A DNA stretch of 43,963 bases from Candidatus Woesearchaeota archaeon UBA153 (GCA_002503705.1 DASH01000055.1:1-43963); one strand, 5' to 3'. Shown: positions 1-8,355, numbered from the stretch's first letter. The notes: generated by a model from the sequence alone, not told the origin. A program made the numbers and translations.

Positions 1-54
1 TTTTACGGAAACTTTCTACAAACCCTGTCGAGGTGGGCCTTTGAGGGATGAAAG

Positions 55-235
55 CTCGTCGTGAGACGAGTCAGAGGCTGGCGCGGCAAAAAGTCATGAT
101 TGTCGTTCTTGGGAGCGTGGACGTATGAAACGAAACGCCGGTACTCGTACAAGAAATTCACGACGGAAGAGGAGATCACGACGAACGACGAACAAGAAAA
201 ACCGGGCCGCGCCAGCATCTTCGAGCACTGCTCGA
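55..235 (+). repeat. Family A palindromic element, copy A1
   Basis: Inverted cores GCTGGCGCGGC (77-87) and GCCGCGCCAGC (206-216) enclose a purine-rich interior starting AAAAAGTCAT. Each core is flanked outside by a hairpin: CTCGTC/GACGAG (55-70) on the left and TCGAGC-ACT-GCTCGA (221-235) on the right. The hairpin sequences differ from those of the other five copies, but the geometry (about 6 bp, 3-5 nt loop) is kept. The element lies about 75 nt downstream of the stop codon of the site-2 protease gene. A further hairpin of the same geometry, CCGAGC-CAT-GCTCGG, is at 254-268. Nothing else is seen in 1-309. Confidence 0.75.
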
Positions 236-309
236 CTGACACTACCGAGACGACCGAGCCATGCTCGGCATCATCGACTCGACGCTCGTCGAATCTCTGA
301 AATCACGTC

Positions 310-1671
310 TCAGAAGATCGCTTTCAGGAACGGCACGATGAGGAGGATGGCGAGGACGACGATGACGATGATCGTGATCTTCGTCCAGATGCTCTTCCCG
401 ACCTTCTCGCCGAACCATTTCTCGGAGACGACTTGGAGCATGCGACCACCGTCCACGGGGCCGAGCGGCAGCAAGTTCGCGAGGCCGATGCCGAGGCTCA
501 AGAGGAACGTCCACGTGAAGAGTTCGACGAACCAGTAGAGAACGTCGTAGAGCGGACGATACGACTGCTCTTTCAGGTTGACGCCTTGGATGACGCCGAG
601 GTAGCCGCGCGACGCGTTCTCCGGGTGCGACGTCGCGACGATGACGTGGGCGCGCTCGCTTCGCGAACTCTCCAAGACGACCGTGTCATTCGGCGCGAGC
701 CCTTCGAGCGTGGCGGAGAAGTCGGCGTACGTCGAGACTGTCACGTTGTTCACGCGGTCGTACACGATTCCGGGCGTGACGCCGGCAGCGGCGGCAGGAT
801 ACCCTTTCGTCACCTTTTCGAAGACGACGCCGTCGCTCGCGATGAACGCGGAGAGGAGCGGCACGAGGAGGAGCATGACGACGAACCAGGAGACTATCGC
901 GAGGAGGACGTTGCTGAACGGTCCCGCGGCGAAGACGGAAAGCTGCGTCTTGCGCGACGACTTCTTCAACTTCTCCTCGTCGGGTTCGACGAACGCGCCG
1001 CCGAGCGGGCCGAAGACCATGAGACCGCTCGCCTTGACGGGGAGGTTGTGCGCGCGAGCGACGATGCCGTGGCTGAACTCGTGCACGAGGATGACGAGGA
1101 ACAAGGCGAGCCATCCGATGACTAAGGGGACGGTAATCCCCATGCCGAGGATGGGCACCCCCGGGATGACTGGCGAGATGACGGGCGGCGCGCTCGGCAC
1201 GAAGGCCAAGTCGTACAACCCTTTCACGAGCATGGCGGTGATGAGCACCATGCCGAGGAAGCCGATGATGATCGCGTGGACGCCGGCGAGCTTCAACGGG
1301 CGGAGGAAGAGGATGGTGAGCAAGTAGACGATTGTCGAGATGATGAAGACGATGAGCGCGGCGGAGACCACTTCGTCCGGGAGGACAATCCAGCGTTGCG
1401 CGTGCGGGATGAGGAGGAGGAGCGAGGCGACGACGAGCGGGAATGTCAAGTTGAGGAGGAGATTTCCCGCGCCTTCACCATCAGAGGGCTTACCGAACGA
1501 GGACATTGCTTTCACGCCGAACTTCGTCCGGTACAGGCCGACGATGCCGTGCCACTCGAAGCGCTTCCGGTAACGGTAGATGACAGCGATGACGACGAGA
1601 TAGAAGAGAATCGTCCAGACGTATGCTGGCGGCATCGGGATGCTGGACAAGTCAACCATGGCGCTCACCAT
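310..1671 (-). CDS. Site-2 protease family membrane metallopeptidase (M50) with PDZ domain
   Basis: This is an intramembrane zinc metallopeptidase of about 453 residues. The zinc motif HEFSH is at about residue 196 in a membrane segment. The second catalytic motif, LGPVDGGRM, is near residue 400. A PDZ-like region (residues about 270-360, with GYPAAAAGV followed by a beta-rich stretch) lies between them. There are about eight hydrophobic segments. Site-2 proteases cleave membrane-anchored regulators or remnant signal peptides; the substrate here is unknown. The reading frame stays open upstream, but a TATA-like CTTTTTAAG at 1687-1695 makes ATG 1671, or ATG 1659 twelve nt further on, the likely start. 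The gene is divergent from asnS, and element A1 lies just past its stop. Confidence 0.9.
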   Translation of the reverse strand: MVSAMVDLSSIPMPPAYVWTILFYLVVIAVIYRYRKRFEWHGIVGLYRTKFGVKAMSSFGKPSDGEGAGNLLLNLTFPLVVASLLLLIPHAQRWIVLPDEVVSAALIVFIISTIVYLLTILFLRPLKLAGVHAIIIGFLGMVLITAMLVKGLYDLAFVPSAPPVISPVIPGVPILGMGITVPLVIGWLALFLVILVHEFSHGIVARAHNLPVKASGLMVFGPLGGAFVEPDEEKLKKSSRKTQLSVFAAGPFSNVLLAIVSWFVVMLLLVPLLSAFIASDGVVFEKVTKGYPAAAAGVTPGIVYDRVNNVTVSTYADFSATLEGLAPNDTVVLESSRSERAHVIVATSHPENASRGYLGVIQGVNLKEQSYRPLYDVLYWFVELFTWTFLLSLGIGLANLLPLGPVDGGRMLQVVSEKWFGEKVGKSIWTKITIIVIVVLAILLIVPFLKAIF

Positions 1672-1686
1672 TCCAGACGGGAAGCC

Positions 1687-1695
1687 CTTTTTAAG
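1687..1695 (-). promoter_or_regulatory. TATA-like box of the site-2 protease gene
   Basis: CTTAAAAAG on the minus strand lies 16-28 nt upstream of the two candidate ATGs (1671 and 1659). The spacing fits a leaderless or near-leaderless archaeal transcript. Confidence 0.45.
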
Positions 1696-1801
1696 AGTTC
1701 CGATATTGCCGTCCATCCTCGTAATCTTTATTAACACCGTCCAGTCTCGAGAGAGGAGAGGGCGAGGGGCGTTCCCGAACCCGTAAATAGGTGATACTCC
1801 T

Positions 1802-3163
1802 ATGGTCGCGAAACAACACGAGACGAAGCAGCACGAGAGCCACGGCGCGCAGGAATCGAAGCATGATGCGGAGTTCCTCACGATTGCGGACGCGATGAAA
1901 CAAGGCAACGGCGCAGTCTCGGTGCGCGGTTGGGTGCATCGCGAGCGCGGCAGCGGCCAGGTCAAGTTCGTCGTCCTGCGCGACGGTACCGATATCTTGC
2001 AGTGCGTCATCAAGAAGGAGGCTGTCGGCGAGGAAGCGTTCAAGACCGCGGACGAGCTGCAAGTCGAAGCATCCTTAGAACTTCACGGGACCATCAAGGA
2101 GGAGAAGCGCGCGCCGACCGGGTTCGAACTCCAAGTCGAGCAGTTCACCGTCGTCGGCACCAGCCACGAGTTCCCCATCACGAAAGACCAGAGCCCGGAG
2201 TTCTTGCTCGACAAGCGCCACTTGTGGCTCCGCAGCCGCAAGATGAACGCTATCCTGAAGATCAGGCACACCGTCTTCAAGGCGTTCCGCGAGTACTTCG
2301 ACAACCACGGGTTCCTCGAGTACCACAGTCCCATCTTCCAGAGCACGCAGTGCGAAGGCGGCAGTTCGTTGTTCGCAGTCAAGTATTTCGAGTCGATGAC
2401 GTACTTGGCGCAGACGTGGCAACTGTACGCCGAGCCGGCCATCTTCAGCTACGAGAAGCTGTACACGATCGCGCCGTCGTTCCGCGCGGAAAAATCGAAG
2501 ACGTCGCGTCACTTGACGGAGTACTGGCATGCGGAGATGGAGGTCGCGTGGGCGACGTTCAAAGATATTCAGGATTACGGCGAGGGCGTCATCAAGCACA
2601 TGGTCTCAAGAGTCTTAGCGGAGAACCAGGCAGAGCTGAAAGTCCTCGGCCGCGACGTCTCCAAGCTCGAGCCGACGGCGAAGAAGCCGTTCGTCCGCAT
2701 GACGTACACGGACGCGGTGAAGGTGCTGAAGGAGAAGTGCGCGATGGAGATCGAGTGGGGGAAAGACCTGCGCACCATCGAAGAGGACGAGTTGTCGAGA
2801 CTGTACGACACCCCCATCATCGTGACCGAGTACCCGGCAATCGTCAAGGCGTTCTACATGAAAGAGGTGCCCGGTCATCCGGAAGTCGTGCAGGGCTGCG
2901 ACTTCATCGCGCCGGAAGGGTACGGCGAGGTCGTCGGCGGCAGCGCGCGCGAGACCTCGCTCGAAGTCCTGCAGAAGCGGCTGCTCGACGCGGGCGAGAA
3001 GCTCGAAGGGTACGAGTACTACTTCGACACGCGCAAGTACGGCAGCGTGCCGCACGGCGGTTTTGGGTTGGGCATGGAACGCATCGTCTCGTGGATCTGC
3101 GGCCTCGACAACATCAAGGACGCCATCCCGTTCCCGAGAACGCCGGTGCGATGGACGCCGTGA
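1802..3163 (+). CDS. asnS: Asparaginyl-tRNA synthetase, archaeal type
   Basis: The 453-residue protein attaches asparagine to tRNA-Asn in the cytoplasm. It is a class II synthetase. An N-terminal OB-fold anticodon-binding domain (about residues 25-120; VSVRGWVHRERGSGQVKF) is followed by the catalytic core. Motif 2 is FRAEKSKTSRHLTEYW (about 227-242), which includes the EKSKTSRHL pattern of archaeal AsnRS. Motif 3 is GGFGLGMERIVSW (about 419-431). The first 20 residues are a charged extension. ATG 1802 is preceded at a spacing of 8 nt by the ribosome binding site AGGTGAT (1787-1793). Its presence suggests a direct route to Asn-tRNA rather than only GatCAB transamidation. Confidence 0.95.
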   Translation: MVAKQHETKQHESHGAQESKHDAEFLTIADAMKQGNGAVSVRGWVHRERGSGQVKFVVLRDGTDILQCVIKKEAVGEEAFKTADELQVEASLELHGTIKEEKRAPTGFELQVEQFTVVGTSHEFPITKDQSPEFLLDKRHLWLRSRKMNAILKIRHTVFKAFREYFDNHGFLEYHSPIFQSTQCEGGSSLFAVKYFESMTYLAQTWQLYAEPAIFSYEKLYTIAPSFRAEKSKTSRHLTEYWHAEMEVAWATFKDIQDYGEGVIKHMVSRVLAENQAELKVLGRDVSKLEPTAKKPFVRMTYTDAVKVLKEKCAMEIEWGKDLRTIEEDELSRLYDTPIIVTEYPAIVKAFYMKEVPGHPEVVQGCDFIAPEGYGEVVGGSARETSLEVLQKRLLDAGEKLEGYEYYFDTRKYGSVPHGGFGLGMERIVSWICGLDNIKDAIPFPRTPVRWTP

Positions 3164-3182
3164 GCTCTCTTGTCACCGGGGC

Positions 3183-3203
3183 GAGAGAACGCTCTCATTT
3201 TTT
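3183..3203 (+). terminator. Hairpin plus T-run after asnS
   Basis: Stem GAGAG/CTCTC with loop AACG (3183-3196) is followed by A and six T (3198-3203), 20 nt after the asnS stop. A second small hairpin, TTTCC-GTC-GGAAA, follows. The rest of 3204-3480 is AT-biased sequence in which I see no gene. Confidence 0.45.
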
Positions 3204-3480
3204 CCGTCGGAAAAGAGGACCATAGACGGGGGTTGGCGAAGAAGCACTATTGGCCACCGTATCGATTGTGATGAAAACCTTGCTCCGATACTGGTCGAAA
3301 TGCTGAAGGAGCGATTCATACTCGCGGTTAGTCCATCTCGGTTGAGACCGAGAACGAACACTCCCGGAAACGCAATTGTCGAACTCCATATTCAGGGAAA
3401 AAGACTCTCACCTTAATAGAGCTTTCTATAAAAAAAACGTAAATCCTCCGTAAACATTGAAATATTTTCGGAATAAAAAT

Positions 3481-3490
3481 GTTTATAAAT
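3481..3490 (+). promoter_or_regulatory. TATA box
   Basis: GTTTATAAAT lies about 27 nt before ATG 3513, the canonical spacing for a leaderless archaeal transcript. It selects ATG 3513 over the adjacent upstream GTG 3510. Confidence 0.65.
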
Positions 3491-3512
3491 AATCTCTCAC
3501 CCCGTTATAGTG

Positions 3513-4628
3513 ATGAATTATTCGACATCGTTGGTGGAAAGGGTCGTCAAACGGCTCAAAAACATCTCTGACAGAGCGTGCGGAGAGAAGATGGCCCTCA
3601 TGGAAGAGGCACGCAATCATCGAGAAGTCATAGCTCAAGAAATGATAGAGAAAGTTGACGAACGGCAATACTCTGAGATTCACCAAGTCTTCTCTGAAGA
3701 GAGCATACAGTCACCGGGGCAGTTCTTCGAGACACACAATCTTCTCTACTTCTACGGATATGAAGACACGCCTTTTGGCTCGTGGCAACAGATGTTCTTA
3801 TATGAAATAGACGATAAAAAACGAGTCTCGCTCACCCTGTACGACGGAACGACAGAATTTGACTGGATTCGCGTCGGAAGAAAACGCTTCCACGGCGTCC
3901 TCGACCTCATCAATCAAAAAAAGACCGGCGCCATCTCATTGGGAAAAGGGACAGCGGCTTACTTCAACGATGGAGGGGCACTAAAACGAGACATGGAATC
4001 AATACTGCTCGATTCGACACGAAACAGCTACAACGATACCGATATACGCAGGCTTGTGGCGACCCAGTGGAACGGGCCGCTCATCGCCGAGATCACCTCA
4101 ATTCCCCGACAATATGAAGATTCCCTCATCATCCACGAGGGAGCGCATCAATTGCTTGACGATGTCTTGGACATCGAGAACCACCCGATGAGCGACGCTC
4201 GAACAAGAGACATTTTCAACAAAGAGACTGAGAGGTTCGCGATACTGACGCAAATGGCGCGCGGCCCACTCCCCGCATACACCCTCTACAACTTCCTGAT
4301 AAGTCTAGTAAAAGGTGATGAGTACGCGCCCGCAATCTTCAACATCGCTCGCGATTTCATCACCATCATACACAATCACCATGAAGCGTTCCCCGCGCTG
4401 GAACCGATGCTCAAAGAATCGGGCGCGTACACCACCTCAAATCTCCTCGCAGTCTTCAATCGACTGACCTGCGAACAAATCGCCAAGTTATCCAGTACTG
4501 TCTGCGAACACTCTTTCACCCCCATCATAGCGGCGCGCGACGCCTGGACGTACTGGGCCGCCCATTACGAAAAGGAGAGAATTGTGCTGTTCGATGAGAA
4601 TCACAGGCCGATAACGCCTCTCAACTGA
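3513..4628 (+). CDS. Putative zincin-like metallopeptidase (HEGAH motif), family not recognised
   Basis: The protein has 371 residues and no membrane segment or signal peptide. I do not recognise the family as a whole. The one clear motif is IIHEGAHQLLDD near residue 210, which fits the HExxH zinc-binding signature. A downstream ETERFA about 27 residues later could supply a third ligand, as in gluzincins. The N-terminal 60 residues are charged and helical; the C-terminal half is mixed helical. It sits alone, convergent with the methyltransferase (9-nt gap between the genes). Base composition is less GC-rich than the neighbours, with many AAA, ATA and AAC codons, which may mean later acquisition. 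Protease activity is inferred from the motif alone. Confidence 0.75.
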   Translation: MNYSTSLVERVVKRLKNISDRACGEKMALMEEARNHREVIAQEMIEKVDERQYSEIHQVFSEESIQSPGQFFETHNLLYFYGYEDTPFGSWQQMFLYEIDDKKRVSLTLYDGTTEFDWIRVGRKRFHGVLDLINQKKTGAISLGKGTAAYFNDGGALKRDMESILLDSTRNSYNDTDIRRLVATQWNGPLIAEITSIPRQYEDSLIIHEGAHQLLDDVLDIENHPMSDARTRDIFNKETERFAILTQMARGPLPAYTLYNFLISLVKGDEYAPAIFNIARDFITIIHNHHEAFPALEPMLKESGAYTTSNLLAVFNRLTCEQIAKLSSTVCEHSFTPIIAARDAWTYWAAHYEKERIVLFDENHRPITPLN

Positions 4629-4637
4629 CCGGGCGTT

Positions 4638-5294
4638 TCACCGTTTCTCGAAGTTCGCGAGGAGATGGCACTCGATGTGCCGCGCGTCGAGAAGGACGAA
4701 ACCTGCGTCAGCGAGTTCCTTCGTCAAGATCTCCTTGTTGAACTCGTAGTGGATGACACCTCGCTCCCAGCCAGCGATGGGTAAGAACGTTCTTGGTGCA
4801 ATGAGTTGGAAGATGCTGCCGTACTCGTCATAGCACAAGCCATCGTAGTACGTGAACGCATACGTCGACGCGTCGGCGACCTTGACGCTGAAGAGACCGC
4901 CCTTCTTCAGGACGCGGTTCACCTCGTGCAGCAGGCATCGGATCTTCTCGATCGTGTCGTGGTTGATGACTTGGTAGCTGATGACCGCGTCGAACTCGCC
5001 GTCCTTGAAAGGCAGCGGTTCGTAGATGTCGGCGAGGACGACGCGCGCCTTCAGTTTATTCTCGTTTAACGATGCGTTCGTCTTCGCGACGCCGACTTCA
5101 GAGTAGTCAATACCCGTCAGCCCATAGCCTTTCGAGGCGAGGAAGACGAGTGTTTTCCCGTCACCGGAACCCAAATCAAGGATTTTCTTCGCCTTGGAGC
5201 GTTCCAGGAGCGCTTGCTCCGGTTCCGGAATGAGCGTCCGGAAGTTATCCTTGTCTTCAGCTTTCTTCGCCCAGCGCGCGTCATAGATTTTCAT
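4638..5294 (-). CDS. Class I SAM-dependent methyltransferase
   Basis: The 218-residue protein has a Rossmann-type methyltransferase fold. Motif I, ILDLGSGDGKT (about residues 38-48), binds S-adenosylmethionine. Motif II is near LTGIDYS and is followed by the VVLADIYEPLPFKDGEFDAVIS region (about 83-106). The substrate cannot be told; the closest type is the Methyltransf_11/25 group. The gene lies 6 nt downstream of the Mre11-like gene on the same strand, so the two are probably co-transcribed. ATG 5294 sits directly at that junction, with no TATA box of its own. Confidence 0.85.
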   Translation of the reverse strand: MKIYDARWAKKAEDKDNFRTLIPEPEQALLERSKAKKILDLGSGDGKTLVFLASKGYGLTGIDYSEVGVAKTNASLNENKLKARVVLADIYEPLPFKDGEFDAVISYQVINHDTIEKIRCLLHEVNRVLKKGGLFSVKVADASTYAFTYYDGLCYDEYGSIFQLIAPRTFLPIAGWERGVIHYEFNKEILTKELADAGFVLLDARHIECHLLANFEKR

Positions 5295-5300
5295 CCAACC

Positions 5301-6515
5301 TCACTTCGTCAGTCGTTCTCTCGCCGCTTTCGCGACTCGTTCGTCGTACGCGTATTTCTTCTCGCCCTCGCGCTGCTCCTCGCCGAGGATGTTCAGGAGC
5401 TCTCGCGTGAGCGTCGCCTCGTCCTCTTTCGTGATGCCGATTGGGACCTTGCCGACGCTCTCGTTGATGATGCTCGCTTCGACGTCGTTGCTGGACGTCA
5501 CCGCGACCGGCGAGTCGAGGTCTTTCGTCGAGAGTTTCGCCGTGTTCTTGAGGATGGCGACCGCTCCGCGCTCGTGCCACGCGGCGAAGATCTCTTTCAA
5601 CGCGAGGTGGGACGGGCTTCCGGAACTCAACGTTCCTTGAAGTCTGAGGAGGACTATCCTCTCCTTGACGTCGACGTCCGCGTGGCGCTTCACCTCGACG
5701 TCCGCTTGCTCCAAAGATTTTCCCTCAACATCGATCGAGACGACGACTCGTTCCGCGACGGTGATCGGGACGCGGGTCATCTGCCAGTCCTCAACGAGGA
5801 CCGCGGAGCCGGTCGATAACTCTTCCAACTCGGAGAACGACGCGGGGAACAACGGTCCCGGGTAGACGACGTTCTTGTAGCCGGGAACGCTCGTCTCGCC
5901 GACGATGTGGACGTGGCCGCCCGCGTAGTAGTCGAACCCTTTCGGCAGCATCGAGACCGGGCTCGACTCCATGTGCGCGAGGTCTTTCGTCTTGAGCTCG
6001 GTGATCGCCGCGTGGAAGAGGAAGATTTTCGGTCCGGCAGTCTTCTCGAGCGCGTCGCGATCCAAGTCTTCGTAGTATCTCTTGTCGAGGCCGCCGGCGC
6101 GGCCGAGGATGCCGGCGAGCTTGACGCCGGTCGTCGGGTCGGTCGTGAAGCGGAGGGCGAGGCGTTCCTTCCCGTCATGCTCGACGACGTCGCCTTTCAT
6201 CACGTTGACGAGGAGTCCCGCTTCCTCGAGGACGTCGAGCATCGTCTTGCCACTCGGGCTGTAGTCGTGGCTCCCCGCGACGACGTAGACCGCGATCGAC
6301 GCTTGCTTGAGACGTTGGAGCTGGCCGACGGTCTGCTTGACCATGTCGAGCGGCGGGATGGACGTGTTGAACAGGTCGCCAGCGATGAGGACGAAATCGA
6401 CCTTCTTGTCGAGGGCGAAGCTCACGGCTCGCTCGAACGCTTTGAGCGGGAGCTCCTTCAGCACCGGGTCGCGCCACGCGCCGATGTGCACGTCAGCGAG
6501 ATGGAGGAAGCGCAT
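5301..6515 (-). CDS. Mre11/SbcD-like DNA repair exonuclease
   Basis: The 404-residue protein is a metallophosphoesterase of the Mre11/SbcD family, which processes DNA double-strand breaks. Visible motifs are DVHIG (residues 8-12), GDLFN (46-50), GSHDY (81-85), the histidine H168 in FLFHAA and GGHVH (199-203). In motif III the usual Asn of GNHD is Ser; this Asn is normally a metal ligand. The C-terminal 100 residues are charged and form a family-variable cap. The reading frame runs further upstream, but ATG 6515 has a TTTAAA box 25 nt before it and is directly followed by the conserved RFLHLADVH. No rad50 lies next to it, unlike the common archaeal arrangement. Confidence 0.88.
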   Translation of the reverse strand: MRFLHLADVHIGAWRDPVLKELPLKAFERAVSFALDKKVDFVLIAGDLFNTSIPPLDMVKQTVGQLQRLKQASIAVYVVAGSHDYSPSGKTMLDVLEEAGLLVNVMKGDVVEHDGKERLALRFTTDPTTGVKLAGILGRAGGLDKRYYEDLDRDALEKTAGPKIFLFHAAITELKTKDLAHMESSPVSMLPKGFDYYAGGHVHIVGETSVPGYKNVVYPGPLFPASFSELEELSTGSAVLVEDWQMTRVPITVAERVVVSIDVEGKSLEQADVEVKRHADVDVKERIVLLRLQGTLSSGSPSHLALKEIFAAWHERGAVAILKNTAKLSTKDLDSPVAVTSSNDVEASIINESVGKVPIGITKEDEATLTRELLNILGEEQREGEKKYAYDERVAKAARERLTK

Positions 6516-6535
6516 GGCGAGGAGGACTGTCCGAT

Positions 6536-6545
6536 GGTTTAAATG
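6536..6545 (-). promoter_or_regulatory. TATA box of the Mre11-like gene
   Basis: CATTTAAACC on the minus strand is centred about 25 nt from ATG 6515. This sets the start and implies a leaderless mRNA. Confidence 0.6.
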
Positions 6546-6613
6546 GTTAACCCGTGAGACGAGAAAAACCAACCTCCATCTTTAGTTACTTATAAGTAGT
6601 TATAAATAGGAAT

Positions 6614-6623
6614 CTTTATAAAC
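6614..6623 (+). promoter_or_regulatory. TATA box
   Basis: CTTTATAAAC lies about 29 nt before ATG 6648. Another TATA-rich stretch (6590-6608) lies just upstream in the divergent intergenic region. Confidence 0.6.
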
Positions 6624-6647
6624 CTCTCTTCGTTCCCCCAACGGACG

Positions 6648-6986
6648 ATGAGCGAACAGCACGCCACTGATGACTGTCACGTCCTCAAGTTCCGAAGGCC
6701 GCTCAAGAGGGAACTGACAGAAGTCCTCCTCCAGACCCTCGAGACTGATGGCTTGCAAGGATTGCCGTACCTGTTGACGAGACCAGAGGTCGAGAAGAAG
6801 AAGAAAGCTGGAGAGATTCAGCTCGGCGTCCTTCCTGATGCCTTCGGCCTCACCAAGATTTTCTATTTCTCGAACAACGAAAATGGCTATCGCGTCATCG
6901 CCCGCACAACGCCGTTGACGCCGGGCATCGTCAAGAGCGTCATCGAAGAGTACGACCCAAAGAACGTCCACCTCCTCGGCAACTGA
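6648..6986 (+). CDS. Small protein of unknown function (112 aa)
   Basis: I do not recognise this protein. It is a soluble alpha/beta protein of 112 residues. It has a lysine run near residues 50-53 (EVEKKKKAGE), a beta-rich centre (KIFYFSNNENGYRVIART) and a final segment, TPLTPGIVKSVIEEYDP. It has no Cys or His pairs, no membrane segment and no catalytic motif. The gene is preceded by a well-placed TATA box and is divergent from the Mre11-like gene, which supports it being a real gene. It is convergent with the next unknown gene (15-nt gap). Confidence 0.7.
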   Translation: MSEQHATDDCHVLKFRRPLKRELTEVLLQTLETDGLQGLPYLLTRPEVEKKKKAGEIQLGVLPDAFGLTKIFYFSNNENGYRVIARTTPLTPGIVKSVIEEYDPKNVHLLGN

Positions 6987-7001
6987 TTGGGGAGGCGACG
7001 C

Positions 7002-7859
7002 TCACGGCGTCAAATCGCGATACCGATCGATAATCGTGCCGAGCGCACCGTACCGTTGCAAGAGCGCAACGAGCACACTCTTCGTGAACTTTTCGGGATT
7101 CGAATTGAAGTCCTGCTTACTGTGCACGAAGAGAATGACATCTGCCAAGAGCTTGAGGAACCCGCCACCGACCTTCTCGAAATCGCTGATGAAACCGAGC
7201 GCGTAGCGCGCACGAGACTCGAAGGAGGAGTATTTGTACAAATCGGTCTGGAAGATGAGCGCCCACTCGAGCTTACGATCGAAAACCTGTGCTGAGCGGT
7301 TCGTGAAGACTTGACGGATATTCGCATCAACACTCAAGACTGGGTGGTCGCGGATTCCCTCGAAGTGAACACGTTGGTTCGGGTCCAGCATCTGCCGTTG
7401 CCCTTGGTCGAACCACGAGACGACGGAGAGCAGCCGCGTCCGTTCGTCACGGATCGCCGTGAGGAACCGGTGGATGACCGGCATGAGGAGCGCTTGCTCC
7501 TTGCCGCGAGCGTACTTCTCGGCGAGCGAACGCGCCTTGACGTCCGCGGCCTTCTTCGCATCCTCGCGCAATTTTGGCAAGACTGCGTCGAGACGCTTGT
7601 CGAGCCGTTTCGCGATCTCCTTCGACATCCAATGGGAATCGTCAAGCCCGAGATCTTTCAGCGCGAGCTTCCGCTGCTGCTCGACACCGATCTCAAAGTA
7701 CGCCTTGTAGGCTTTCAGGTAGACTGACTTGTATTCCGCATCAAACCAGTGCTTGTACTGGGCACCGCTCTCGAAATAGGCCCTGATCGCGTGCAGTTCC
7801 TGATACTCTTCACGGACGGAACCCTGGAACTTCTCTGGTGGCGAGTCGAAAATGCCCAT
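7002..7859 (-). CDS. Hypothetical helical protein (285 aa)
   Basis: I do not recognise the family. The protein is soluble, rich in Lys, Glu and Arg and mostly helical. A possible coiled region lies near residues 75-125 (KRLDKRLDAVLPKLREDAKKAADVKARSLAEKY is the densest part). There is no signal peptide and no metal or nucleotide motif. The tail, ALLQRYGALGTIIDRYRDL, looks amphipathic. It starts at ATG 7859 with a TATA-like TTAAAAAAG 28 nt upstream (7881-7890), so it is transcribed from its own promoter, just downstream of tRNA-Arg on the same strand. Confidence 0.7.
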   Translation of the reverse strand: MGIFDSPPEKFQGSVREEYQELHAIRAYFESGAQYKHWFDAEYKSVYLKAYKAYFEIGVEQQRKLALKDLGLDDSHWMSKEIAKRLDKRLDAVLPKLREDAKKAADVKARSLAEKYARGKEQALLMPVIHRFLTAIRDERTRLLSVVSWFDQGQRQMLDPNQRVHFEGIRDHPVLSVDANIRQVFTNRSAQVFDRKLEWALIFQTDLYKYSSFESRARYALGFISDFEKVGGGFLKLLADVILFVHSKQDFNSNPEKFTKSVLVALLQRYGALGTIIDRYRDLTP

Positions 7860-7880
7860 GAGGTCGTATTCGGAAACGGC

Positions 7881-7890
7881 CTTTTTTAAT
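7881..7890 (-). promoter_or_regulatory. TATA-like box
   Basis: ATTAAAAAAG on the minus strand is centred about 28 nt from ATG 7859. Confidence 0.5.
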
Positions 7891-7926
7891 CTTTCCGTTG
7901 GGAGAGAAGAAAAGGAAGAAAAAAGG

Positions 7927-8001
7927 CGGGCCTGAGGGGATTTGAACCCCCGACCTACAGCTTAGAAGGCTGTCGCTCTATCCAAGCTGAGCTACAGGCC
8001 C
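7927..8001 (-). tRNA. tRNA-Arg (anticodon TCT)
   Basis: A 75-nt cloverleaf on the minus strand. The acceptor stem is GGGCCTG/CAGGCCC with discriminator G. The D stem is GCTC/GAGC with GG in the loop. The anticodon stem is ACAGC/GCTGT with loop CTTCTAA (TCT at 34-36). The T stem is GGGGG/CCCCT with loop TTCAAAT. There is no intron and no encoded CCA. A run of T follows the 3' end on the minus strand (7919-7924), a likely terminator. Confidence 0.95.
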
Positions 8002-8031
8002 AGGTTGACTGTCGTGAAAGCATTCCCGGAC

Positions 8032-8042
8032 GTATATAAAGT
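8032..8042 (-). promoter_or_regulatory. TATA box of tRNA-Arg
   Basis: ACTTTATATAC on the minus strand is centred about 36 nt upstream of the tRNA 5' end. It would start transcription a few nt before the mature end. Confidence 0.6.
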
Positions 8043-8067
8043 TTCCTTCCTGCAACAACTCCGACGA

Positions 8068-8182
8068 CAGCACCGCCGCCTTGGCACCGATGCCGGGCGC
8101 GAGTGTGACGCGAAGCGTCACGATTGCGAGCGCCCGGACTTGCCCGGACCGGATGGGAGGGTAAGTGGCCGCGGCGGTGCTG
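8068..8182 (-). repeat. Family B structured element, copy B1
   Basis: The outer stem is CAGCACCGCCG (8068-8078) paired with CGGCGGTGCTG (8172-8182). Inside is an arm CCGGGCGC/GCGCCCGG capped by the perfect hairpin GTGACGC-TTC-GCGTCAC. Read on the minus strand it aligns with copy B2 at 34.2 kb. The interior is shared (CCGGTCCGGGCA, CACTCGCGCCCGGCA, GCCAAGG). The outer stem sequence differs but still pairs in each copy. It directly precedes copy C1. Together they fill 8002-8355, where I see no gene. Confidence 0.7.
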
Positions 8183-8186
8183 ACGA

Positions 8187-8332
8187 CATGACGTTCTCCG
8201 TGCAGCACTGTCCTGCTCGCGTCATGCTTCTGTCAGTTGTAGGCGCTGCTCCCCCGTAAGGGACAACCCCCGCGACGCGCCCGTCGAATTCACCGTTGAC
8301 GCTCGCCCTTAAGGATAGTGCTGCACGTCATG
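8187..8332 (+). repeat. Family C structured element, copy C1
   Basis: The outer stem is GTGCAGCACTGTCCT (8200-8214) with AGGATAGTGCTGCAC (8312-8326), extended by CATGACGT/ACGTCATG (8187-8194, 8325-8332) beyond a 5-7 nt bulge. Conserved inner motifs are GTCCTGCTCGC on the left and GCTCGCCCTTAAGGA on the right. In the centre is CTCCCCCGTAAGGG followed by ACAACCCCCGCG, where two C runs compete for one G run. It lies 23 nt beyond the terC stop codon. Confidence 0.75.
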
Positions 8333-8355
8333 CAACAGTCCGTAACGAAGAAACT

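Noticed and set aside
100..300. Open frames inside family A elements (for example KFTTEEEITT-type and NEKIRAAPA-type peptides)
   Set aside because: The frame is shared mainly because the inverted core is fixed; A2 has a stop in this frame and A1 is shifted. The copies have indels not in multiples of three, so a coding role is unlikely.
1669..1680. ATTCCAGACG at the start of the site-2 protease gene, identical to the D1 target duplication
   Set aside because: No D-type end is next to it; a 10-bp match in 44 kb of GC-rich DNA near a start codon can be chance.
3183..3213. Reading the asnS downstream hairpins as a riboswitch or attenuator for the next gene
   Set aside because: The next gene has its own TATA box about 280 nt away; the hairpins sit right after a stop codon and before a T run.
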